Source: Candidatus Roslinia caecavium
GTDB lineage: Bacteria; Bacillota; Clostridia; Monoglobales; Monoglobaceae
Length of the DNA: 60,564 nucleotides
Assembly: GCA_904419955.1 (NCBI GenBank)
Contig: CAJFTO010000015.1
Span: forward strand, 1 to 60,564
Direction of reading: 5' to 3'
Numbering within the stretch: the first letter of the stretch is position 1; each line of letters begins with the position of its first letter. Below, in pieces: positions 53,845 through 60,564 of the stretch. The notes below the pieces were generated by a model. That model worked only from the letters and a program-made list of their open reading frames with translations. It was not told the DNA's origin and ran no database searches. The position numbers and the translations under genes were made by a program.

Positions 53845-56800
53845 TGTATCTCCTCCATTTTATTTTCTAACCATTTTTGTTCAAAATCATCAGGCGGCAA
53901 GGGCTTGTCATAGTAGTAGCCCTGGCAAACCGAACAGCCGATATTAAGCAAGGCGGAAACCTGAGATTCGGTCTCGACTCCTTCCGCAACGCAGGTCATA
54001 CCGTTGTTCTTACAAATACGGACGATATTTTTGACCAGCATTCTGTCGGTTTTGTTGCTCGAGATCTCGTTGATCAGGCTTCTGTCAAGTTTGATGGTAT
54101 CGAAATTCACGTTCGTAAATATCGATATATTTGAATAATGAGAACCGAAATCGTCGAGACCGAACTTCATCCCGAACTGCCTGAAGTTTTCCATAACATG
54201 CGTAAGCGTCGCCTTTTCAATATCGCAGCCCGATTCGGTTATCTCAAGCTCGATCATACCCGCCAGAACGTCGGGATACCGACTTTGGATCGCGAGCATA
54301 GAAGCAGGAGCGGTCGGATCCAGCAAAGTGATGCGCGAGATGTTTACCGAGATCTCTATTGGATCGTATCCTTTGTTATACCACTCCTCCAAGTGTGCAA
54401 ACGTTCTGTCGAGCACGAACAGGTCGAGATCTCTGATCGTACCGTCCTTTTCCATAGAATCTATGAATTTGCCGGGAGGAACGATAGCGCCGTCGTCGTC
54501 TACGCCTCTTACAAGCGCTTCGGCTCCGGCGAGGGTATCGGTAGTCATATCGACCTTCGGCTGGAAGTAAACAATAAATTTTCCGTTTTTCGCAGCGGCG
54601 CTGAAATCCGAATAGCGCATTCCAATTCCTCGCGCGGCGATCGAATCGGCCGGCGGAACAACCTTAACGTGCTCGCAGCGCATGATAGATTTCGCTTCTT
54701 TAACGAGTTTTTTCGCATAAAATACGCCGTCAGACCAGGTATAGCCTATACGTATCTGCTTATAATAGTTTCGCCGGAGAGTTTTACGCACTCTCGAACA
54801 GCGTTCGGTAAAAACGTCCATTGTAGTATTTGGGCATAAAGCCACGAACTCATAATCCCATGTTCTGAAAACGTGCGACTTCCCAAATACCTCCGACAAT
54901 ACTTCGGCTATGTGTAAGATCAGTTTGCTTCCGTATTCAAAGCCGTGAGCGCTGTTGATCGACGGAAGATCCGGAACGTCGAGCGCCAAGGCGCCGAGGG
55001 AACTGTATATATCAGAGTTGACCGAATCTATAATATCGGCGTACGAGCGAAGATCCGGAATATTTGTAAGAGCGTCCAAGGCCGTTTTTTCCTTTTTCCG
55101 CGCGCCGCCCGGGCGGTTGATCGTATCAAAGACATATGAGACGAGCGCCGACGGCAGAGAGGTTTCATCCTTGTGAACCTTTGGGTTTTCTATACAGAAA
55201 AAGCCCTTATCAAGAAGGTCTTTATTTTGATTGATTATAGGCAGGGCTATAAAACTCCACTGACTGCGATTCTTAGCGCCCTCGCTGAAGGAACCAAGAT
55301 CGTTGTTGCTTATGACGACGGGAGTGTTCTCCGCCATACAGCGGCGCAGAAACGGCATCTTCTCGATTCTCATACCCGAGACGGCTCTTTGTATACTGTA
55401 TTTACCGTTTGAGTTCCATTCGTAGATCATGGTGACGACGTTGTCGTTTTCCGCCAAAGCCAATACATAAACTCGATCCGCGTCATAATATTCGCCTATG
55501 ATCCCAAGCACGTTTTTGACGGCGGCGTCGTTTGAATCCGAAACGATTATAGACGACAGACAGTCGAGCGCCGCGTCCTTTTCTCCCTCCGAAAGTATAT
55601 TCGTCAGATCGTTTCCTAAAGAGACGTTATATTTGTCGCTGCGGTTCTCAAAATTATCCTTCCATGACGCATATTCGTTTCCGCTCGGAAAAGCGACCGT
55701 GTCGGACGCAGAATTTTTCCAAAGACTGCAAAGCGATTTTACGCAGGAGATAATATTCTCATAATCGTCTTCCGGGTTCTGAACGCATACCGTTCCGGCG
55801 ACGAATCTGAGCGTCCTCATTATTTTCGTACCCGCCATTGACGAACGCAGAAAGGCGAAAGCGTCCTCGAGCCGCTTTTTTATCGCAGAACGAGATTGAA
55901 CGTCTACAAAAAACGCGATCAGCGCGTCTTCGTCGTATCGACCGATAATGCAGTCCGAACCGAGCGCAAAAAGCAGAGCGTCCGAAATATAACGACGTTT
56001 TTGATCCGGACTTCCGTATTCGTCGTTTGGGATCTCGGAAAAACCGTTGATATGTATCAGTGATACGGCGCATCCGCTTTCGCAGCCGAGCAGCTTTTTG
56101 ATCATAGCCTCCGCCGTAGTTTTGTCGTACAAGCCTGTGACAGGGTCTCTTTCAACGCTGACTTCGCATTCCCATCTGTGTCTGCGTTCTATATCGTTTA
56201 GATAATTAAATAGGTACGCGTTTTGCGCTAACGAATCTTTAACGAGGAGAGCGGTGTTTAAAACCCATTTTATATTTCCCGAACCGTCGATCCTCCGATA
56301 TTCCATGTTCCGCCATCCTATTTTGTTGTTTGAAGCGCCGAGGATTGCGTCGCGGTCGAAATTCTTCGCGAAGCTCTTATCGTCGTCTGAAGAAAACAAT
56401 TTTTTGCGTTCCGATTCGACGATATCCGAAAAGTTTTTTATTTCAGCAAGATCGGTCCTGTCCTCGCCCTCGCTCCAAAGCTCTTTAATAGAGTCGTCCG
56501 ATAAATTAGCTTTAACGTTCAAAATAAGAGAGGGGTAGACCGCGTCGGGCAGAGTCGGAGAAATTACGCCTCCGGTTTTCCGTTCCGAAACGTCGGAGAG
56601 GAACGACTTGACCCCCACGGCTTTTATGGGGGAGCCGGTTTTATCATAAACCGTCTTATACGTAAGAGAGGCCCAGCCGTAGCTGTCGGATTTGCGGTAA
56701 CGCATGATGAACGAGCCGCTTCCGCCGGATTTCCCGCTTAAAATCTCAAGGCCGAATTCACGGAACTTAGCCGCCGAGTCGGGGTGGATCCAGCCTCTGT

Positions 56801-57926
56801 TTATAAGAGATTCCGGAAAATCGCTTAAAGTGTCTACTTGAGCGTCGAAATCGTTATTAAAATTAAAAAACGTATATATTTTACTTTCGATATCGACTTC
56901 CCACATGACCTTGGTTGTGTTTTCAAAGGCTACTCTCAGCATTTCGGCGCTTTCGGCAAGGTAGAGTTCCTTCTCTTTTAGGGCTGATATGTCGTAAGAA
57001 ACTTCTAAAACGACCGGATATGAACTTTCGCGGTACGGTATCCTGACGACGGTTATATGTCGCCAGCCCCAATGCGTTCCGTCCAAAGAAACGCGATATT
57101 CGCCTTCCAATTCGTCTTCGCTGTCAACGGCATTTTTGAGCATATTTTCATATCTTCCTATATCGCCCGGATGTATTGTTACATTGAAGACGTCGTCGGA
57201 ATTATTGTTTTTAACAGTCTTAAAAAAGTTGGGGCTTATATATATCTGTTTTATAGGGTCGCTTATTTCGAGCATTCTTATTCCTTCGTTCATGTTTTTG
57301 ATCAAGTAATTGACCGGAATAAGATTATCATGCTCGAGCGTCAACCGTCTTTCGCCGCCGCCAGTCTCGTTTTCAAAATCGCATGTGACCAGAACATTCT
57401 TTCTATTATTGAATCTTACTTCTTCGATATTTTTCCGCGCCTGTTTATAGAGCTCTTCAAACGTAAGCGAATCTCCGGAGGCGACGTAAGCGCCGACTTT
57501 CAGAGTAAGATCTACGTACGCCGTATCTTCCTCGAGTTTGAGTTTGCAGACGGTCTTCGATTTGTTTAATACGACGCTTTTGTTTAGGGATAAGTCAGAT
57601 ATGAAAACGATAAATTCGTTTTCTCCGACGCGGCCTATAATATCGGTAGCGCGAAACATACCGGATAATTTTTTTGCTACGCCGCGTATGATATTTTCTT
57701 CAGCTTTAGAACCCAACGTAAATTTGATCGAGTCGAAGTTTTCAATACTGATGATAAACATTGCGCAGACGTCGATCTGATCCATATTTTCGAGGCAGTG
57801 TGAGATATAATAAGCCGCGGACTTATAATTAAGCAGTCCGGATTCGGTATCTCTGACTAAACGACCTTTTGGGTCGTATCCATTTTTCGCTGAATTTTGA
57901 TTTGATGATTTTTTAATATCAGCCAT
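53841..57926 (-). CDS. Multi-domain cyclic-di-GMP phosphodiesterase with three degenerate GGDEF domains
   Basis: A 1361-residue protein. Domains in order (rough): degenerate GGDEF (~30-190, signature GENEF), PAS-like sensors (~215-600, several), second degenerate GGDEF (~610-745, RDPVTGLYDK start but GRYDEDAL at the signature), GAF (~800-930), third degenerate GGDEF (~945-1085, signature WDYEF), and EAL (~1100-1350). The EAL domain keeps EALVRG, SVNIS, ELEITE, GLDDFGS, IKLDRS, AEGVE and QGYYYD, so c-di-GMP hydrolysis to pGpG is likely. The GGDEF domains may bind GTP or act in dimerisation. ATG 57926 (AAGAAGGAATTAG) is preferred; the frame extends to 57950. It overlaps the CheB/CheR gene by four bases. 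Confidence 0.9.
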   Translation of the reverse strand: MADIKKSSNQNSAKNGYDPKGRLVRDTESGLLNYKSAAYYISHCLENMDQIDVCAMFIISIENFDSIKFTLGSKAEENIIRGVAKKLSGMFRATDIIGRVGENEFIVFISDLSLNKSVVLNKSKTVCKLKLEEDTAYVDLTLKVGAYVASGDSLTFEELYKQARKNIEEVRFNNRKNVLVTCDFENETGGGERRLTLEHDNLIPVNYLIKNMNEGIRMLEISDPIKQIYISPNFFKTVKNNNSDDVFNVTIHPGDIGRYENMLKNAVDSEDELEGEYRVSLDGTHWGWRHITVVRIPYRESSYPVVLEVSYDISALKEKELYLAESAEMLRVAFENTTKVMWEVDIESKIYTFFNFNNDFDAQVDTLSDFPESLINRGWIHPDSAAKFREFGLEILSGKSGGSGSFIMRYRKSDSYGWASLTYKTVYDKTGSPIKAVGVKSFLSDVSERKTGGVISPTLPDAVYPSLILNVKANLSDDSIKELWSEGEDRTDLAEIKNFSDIVESERKKLFSSDDDKSFAKNFDRDAILGASNNKIGWRNMEYRRIDGSGNIKWVLNTALLVKDSLAQNAYLFNYLNDIERRHRWECEVSVERDPVTGLYDKTTAEAMIKKLLGCESGCAVSLIHINGFSEIPNDEYGSPDQKRRYISDALLFALGSDCIIGRYDEDALIAFFVDVQSRSAIKKRLEDAFAFLRSSMAGTKIMRTLRFVAGTVCVQNPEDDYENIISCVKSLCSLWKNSASDTVAFPSGNEYASWKDNFENRSDKYNVSLGNDLTNILSEGEKDAALDCLSSIIVSDSNDAAVKNVLGIIGEYYDADRVYVLALAENDNVVTMIYEWNSNGKYSIQRAVSGMRIEKMPFLRRCMAENTPVVISNNDLGSFSEGAKNRSQWSFIALPIINQNKDLLDKGFFCIENPKVHKDETSLPSALVSYVFDTINRPGGARKKEKTALDALTNIPDLRSYADIIDSVNSDIYSSLGALALDVPDLPSINSAHGFEYGSKLILHIAEVLSEVFGKSHVFRTWDYEFVALCPNTTMDVFTERCSRVRKTLRRNYYKQIRIGYTWSDGVFYAKKLVKEAKSIMRCEHVKVVPPADSIAARGIGMRYSDFSAAAKNGKFIVYFQPKVDMTTDTLAGAEALVRGVDDDGAIVPPGKFIDSMEKDGTIRDLDLFVLDRTFAHLEEWYNKGYDPIEISVNISRITLLDPTAPASMLAIQSRYPDVLAGMIELEITESGCDIEKATLTHVMENFRQFGMKFGLDDFGSHYSNISIFTNVNFDTIKLDRSLINEISSNKTDRMLVKNIVRICKNNGMTCVAEGVETESQVSALLNIGCSVCQGYYYDKPLPPDDFEQKWLENKMEEIQ

Positions 57927-58167
57927 ATCTAATTCCTTCTTAACATGCAATAACTACGATAACTGTACAAAAACGTTTAATAATATTTTCGGTTATTTAA
58001 CTTTTTTATTCGACGCTATGCCGGAGTGGGAATATTTCCGAAAATTCATCACATTATTATAAATAATATCACAAAATTCTTTGTTTTTCAAGTAGAACAA
58101 AGATATTTATTAAGTCTTAAATTGCAATTATAAGAAAGCAAGTCCTCGATAACGCGTTAAAATTAAA

Positions 58168-58194
58168 TGCGACGGAATCGTCGTATCCGCCGCA
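58168..58194 (-). terminator. Terminator downstream of the cotJC fragment
   Basis: On the minus strand tgcggcgg pairs with ccgtcgca (one G·U), followed by TTTAATTTTAA. It lies about 35 nt beyond the cotJC stop. Confidence 0.6.
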
Positions 58195-58227
58195 TCTTGT
58201 ATTTTTATTAATTTTAATCAATAATAT

Positions 58228-58632
58228 TTAATCGATACCGTTGCAATAATTCTTTTTAACTGGTCTATTTTGGATCCTGTCCAAAGCTTCGCCGAATCTT
58301 TGGAAATGTACGATCTCGCGCTGTCTTAAAAATTTAATAACGTCGCTTACGTCCGGATCGTCGGAAACCCTCAAAATGTTGTCGTAAACGGCCCTCGCTT
58401 TTTGCTCGGCGGCCAAATTCTCGGTCAGATCGGTGATAGGATCTCCCGAAACGGCTATAGACGCCGCGTTAAACGGGACTCCCGTCGAATCCGCGGGAAA
58501 CACGCCGCGTCCGTGGTTGATAAAATACGCGCCGAACGGACTTTCCTCGATCTCCTTATCCGTAGCGTTCTTAGCGAGCTGTCTGACCAGCGACCCGACT
58601 ATTTCCAAGTGCGCCAATTCTTCAGCTCCGCC
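58228..58632 (-). pseudogene. cotJC: 3' part of cotJC (spore-coat manganese catalase), interrupted
   Basis: The frame encodes the C-terminal ~133 residues of a CotJC-type manganese catalase. It begins inside the conserved metal-ligand motif: GAEELAHLEIVGSLVRQL at 58629-58576 corresponds to family GTEELAHLE. It runs to the natural C-terminus, including IAVSGDPITDLTENLAAEQKAR and FLRQREIVHFQRFGEAL. Family members are about 190-200 residues, so roughly the first 60 are missing. The codons just upstream (Gly, His, then a TAA stop at 58636-58638) no longer match the family. No start codon or ribosome binding site fits the fragment. A serine recombinase element begins at the break. The preserved fragment suggests recent or reversible interruption. 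Confidence 0.88.
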
Positions 58633-58636
58633 ATGT
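58624..58636. mobile_element. Predicted attachment-site junction (left end of the integrated element)
   Basis: Similarity to CotJC stops around 58629-58632, within the codons GGC-GGA-GCT-GAA (minus strand). The recombination core is expected to be a few bases shared with the other end of the element. The exact crossover cannot be set without the right junction. Confidence 0.6.
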
Positions 58637-58649
58637 TAGACGTTCGCAG

Positions 58650-58678
58650 AAAAAAACAAGCCAGTTTTGCAGGCTTGT
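58650..58678 (-). terminator. Terminator of the serine recombinase gene
   Basis: Stem acaagcc/ggcttgt (58656-58678); on the minus strand it is followed by a run of seven or more T. It isolates recombinase transcription from the cotJC fragment. Confidence 0.85.
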
Positions 58679-58706
58679 GAAAATCAATACTTAATATATT
58701 ATCTCT

Positions 58707-60299
58707 CTATTTTTGATTCGTAATTTTAGTATTCGCAAGCTTAGGATAGATTACCAGCTCGAAATTATCCTTGCATTTACGCGAGCCTTTATTTCTTTTA
58801 ATATATACGATCTTAGTGATAACTTCCTTGAGCATTTGGTTTTTTGTCTCTATATCGTCAACGCCGTTATACGCCTCGATAAGGTTTTCAATCCGAGGGA
58901 TAAATTCATCGTTTCCAATATTTAAGGCGTTATACTTTTCGATCTTTTCTTTCAACAAAGCCCTGGAGTTTTTTAACTCGGCCAGCTGATCCGCAAGTAT
59001 TTTAGACCGTTCTATAAATATTTCCGACGTATACACTCCCTGTTCGAGTAAATCGTACAGCGAATTGGTCTGCTTATTTAAAGTCGAAATTTCAGCGTCT
59101 ATTTCGCTTATGCGTTTTTCGTATATATAGCGCTCGTCCAGGGCGCGATCTTCTTTCGAGGATAAGTTGAGCTTGTAGTCTTTCAGCCAGTCCGCAAGCA
59201 GACTTAAAACTTTGTCCTCGACGAGCTTAAGCTCGGAGCCTATATTGGTGCACTCAGGCCTTACGCAGATCAAACCGTCCGGCGTTTTACCGCCGTATGG
59301 CCGGCGCATCATTTTATGTCCGCATACGCCACAGACGATTAATCCGGCCAGCGGATTTGACAGCCCGCGCTTTCCTATGGGAGCGGCGCTGTTTTGAGAT
59401 ATATAATACTGTGCGAGATTCCATGTGTCCAGTGAAATAATAGGCGGGTGCAGGCCGTCGGTCGTTATACAATCCTTGTTTCTTGGTCGGCTATTGACTT
59501 TTACGCCGTTTACTATCTTACTTACATGAGCGCGGGCGTTCCATCTAATCTTACCTATGTAGACCGGGTTATGTAAAATGCCTTTTATAGTCTCGGGCGA
59601 CCAGAAGTCGTTTTTTCGGGATTTAATGCCGAGCTGTTTGAGCTGTTTACAGATCTTGCTTGCGCCGATCCGCTCTCTTTGGGCGTTTTCGTTTACGACG
59701 CCGTTAGTATACATATCAAATATAAGCTTTACAACGTCGGCTTCCGATTCTAAGGGTTCAAGCGTGTAGCCCTTTCCGTTTAATACCGGTATGCGGCGGT
59801 ACCCGTATGGCGCGACATTTCCGACATATTTTCCTTCTTTGACCGAAGCGAGCCGACCGCGCTGTAGTCTGCGATTTATGACCTTATATTCTCTGCGCGA
59901 CATAAACAGCCCAAACTCAAAGTATTCTTCGTCGAATTCGTTATTTGGGTTATAGGTCTTTATAGGAGTAATGATTTTTGTGTCGCTGTACTTGAACGTC
60001 TGAGAAATAATACCCTGATCTATCGTATCGCCCCTTGCTAAACGCTCTATCTCCATTACAAGAACTCCGTCCCAAAGCCCCGCTTCAACGTCCGCTAAAA
60101 GTTCCTGTACCATCGGACGGCTCGCGATGGTATCGCCGGAGACGACCTCGCGGTATATTTTAGTTATATTTAAATTCATTTGTTTGCCTAAAGAAAGCAG
60201 CGTCTTTTCGTGACGGCTGAGCGTTTCCTCTACACTCGAATCGGGAGCGCTTTCATCAGCGCGTGATTTTCTTAAATAGACGCAGTAATTCCCGTCCAT
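58707..60299 (-). CDS. Large serine recombinase (site-specific integrase/excisionase)
   Basis: A 530-residue recombinase that cuts and rejoins DNA through a serine-phosphate intermediate. The catalytic N-terminal resolvase domain (~5-150) has the nucleophile Ser12 in CVYLRKSRADE and the motif VMEIERLARGD. A recombinase domain (~165-275: YGYRRIPVLNGKGYTLEPLE, GIKSRKNDFWSPETIKGILHNP) follows. A zinc ribbon (~325-360: CGVCGHKMMRRP and the distal CVRPEC) precedes a coiled coil (~385-455). It is of the SpoIVCA/phage integrase type. The gene ends about 75 bp from the cotJC break, the usual place for the integrase of an element. The start follows AGAAGGTG on the minus strand. Confidence 0.94.
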   Translation of the reverse strand: MDGNYCVYLRKSRADESAPDSSVEETLSRHEKTLLSLGKQMNLNITKIYREVVSGDTIASRPMVQELLADVEAGLWDGVLVMEIERLARGDTIDQGIISQTFKYSDTKIITPIKTYNPNNEFDEEYFEFGLFMSRREYKVINRRLQRGRLASVKEGKYVGNVAPYGYRRIPVLNGKGYTLEPLESEADVVKLIFDMYTNGVVNENAQRERIGASKICKQLKQLGIKSRKNDFWSPETIKGILHNPVYIGKIRWNARAHVSKIVNGVKVNSRPRNKDCITTDGLHPPIISLDTWNLAQYYISQNSAAPIGKRGLSNPLAGLIVCGVCGHKMMRRPYGGKTPDGLICVRPECTNIGSELKLVEDKVLSLLADWLKDYKLNLSSKEDRALDERYIYEKRISEIDAEISTLNKQTNSLYDLLEQGVYTSEIFIERSKILADQLAELKNSRALLKEKIEKYNALNIGNDEFIPRIENLIEAYNGVDDIETKNQMLKEVITKIVYIKRNKGSRKCKDNFELVIYPKLANTKITNQK

Positions 60300-60335
60300 A
60301 GCTATACACCTTCTATTGCTGACTGTAATGCTTAA

Positions 60336-60364
60336 AACATAATACCATGTCGCTTGCGTGTCAA
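60336..60364 (-). promoter_or_regulatory. Probable recombinase promoter
   Basis: On the minus strand TTGACA (60364-60359) and TATGTT (60341-60336) with a 17-bp spacer, about 40 bp upstream of the recombinase start. The -10 is imperfect. Palindromes lie directly upstream. Confidence 0.5.
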
Positions 60365-60378
60365 TAGTATATGATAGT

Positions 60379-60409
60379 ATGTATCAATACATGATAAAAA
60401 ATATGTATT
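60379..60409. promoter_or_regulatory. Operator-like palindromes upstream of the recombinase gene
   Basis: ATGTAT-CA-ATACAT (60379-60392) is a perfect dyad. ATGTATT recurs at 60403-60409, giving three half-sites. A wider pair, ATACCAT (60342-60348) and ATGGTAT (60438-60444), brackets them. They lie between two divergent genes, so they may bind a repressor or developmental regulator. Confidence 0.5.
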
Positions 60410-60496
60410 ATTAATATTTTCGAACAATACTATGAAAATGGTATCCAAAAGCACTAATATCGACATATTGATAATATGCGAATAGGAGCGGCTGTT

Positions 60497-60564
60497 ATGG
60501 ACGGATACGATTCAATAAGAGAAAAGCAAGATGAAAATATAGAGAAGCGGGATTTTGAGACCAG
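60497..60564 (+). CDS. Partial divergent gene of the element (5' end only)
   Basis: ATG 60497 follows TAGGAGCGG. The first 22 codons (MDGYDSIREKQDENIEKRDF and on) are open to the window edge. They are charged and likely helical. Family cannot be judged from so little. It is divergent from the recombinase and shares the palindromic control region. Confidence 0.55.
   Translation, partial: MDGYDSIREKQDENIEKRDFET

Larger units (their letters stand above)
58633..60564. mobile_element. Left end of an integrated serine-recombinase element (skin-like)
   Basis: From the cotJC break to the window end. Contents: a terminator, a large serine recombinase gene reading toward the junction, a promoter region with palindromes and the start of a divergent gene. 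Prophages and skin-type intervening elements commonly carry the recombinase at one end next to the attachment site. The right end, size and cargo are outside the window. Confidence 0.8.

Noticed and set aside
58402-58680. 92-codon + strand frame across the cotJC break
   Set aside because: It runs antisense to the cotJC fragment and through the recombinase terminator; no ribosome binding site.

Overview
The window looks like chromosome from an endospore-forming member of the Clostridia, probably an uncultured or gut lineage. Sporulation and germination genes are present (spoIIM, gerW/ytfJ, cotJC). So are clostridial signatures: an archaeal-type AspRS, a CD1247-type zinc-ribbon protein next to efp, indolepyruvate:ferredoxin oxidoreductase, and five surface proteins with S-layer homology (SLH) repeats. 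Base composition is near balanced by eye, with heavy use of ATA for Ile. No rRNA, tRNA or CRISPR array was seen. The species cannot be named from this sequence alone.

Layout. 1-9.7 kb: a large SLH protein fused to a phytase-like domain, aspS, a blaI/M56-peptidase sensor pair behind three operator boxes, and another SLH protein. 9.8-13.5 kb: a cytidine deaminase, then a compact locus that looks like an undescribed type I toxin-antitoxin module (10.3-10.7 kb), then valS. 13.7-18.2 kb: efp, a zinc-ribbon protein, a CorA-type transporter, purD and spoIIM. 18.5-28.0 kb: two M42 peptidase paralogues (the second apparently inactive), a sodium:solute symporter, and a cluster for 2-oxoacid/aromatic amino acid fermentation (paaK, iorA, iorB, ACT protein), followed by a YnbB-like PLP enzyme. 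28.5-36.5 kb: lysA, an M50 protease, scpA-scpB, ytfI-like and gerW genes, an SLH amidase and a D,D-carboxypeptidase. This is a chromosome-segregation, spore and cell-wall block. 36.7-40.8 kb: an AraC regulator divergent from an alcohol dehydrogenase, C_GCAxxG_C_C protein, acetyltransferase and aldo/keto reductase operon. 41-51 kb: two more SLH proteins (one with a CAP domain), an orphan membrane-anchored protein, hslO, an EF-G paralogue, an ABC exporter and a GNAT enzyme. 51.3-57.9 kb: a CheB-CheR-PAS fusion translationally coupled to a multi-domain protein with three degenerate GGDEF domains and an intact-looking EAL domain.

The right end (58.2-60.6 kb) holds the most striking feature. The spore-coat manganese catalase gene cotJC is cut at its conserved metal-ligand motif. 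Immediately beyond the cut lies a large serine recombinase gene with its own terminator, promoter and operator-like palindromes, and the start of a divergent gene. This is the arrangement of a skin-type intervening element that is excised during sporulation to restore a spore gene. The other half of cotJC and the other end of the element lie outside the window.

The second highlight is the 10.3-10.7 kb locus. Two consensus promoters face each other. Both transcripts would begin with the same 12-base sequence, which forms a perfect inverted repeat at the ends of the unit. Between them lie a 24-residue hydrophobic ORF with a strong but hairpin-sequestered ribosome binding site, and an antisense RNA of about 90 nt with its own terminator covering the end of the ORF and the 3' UTR.
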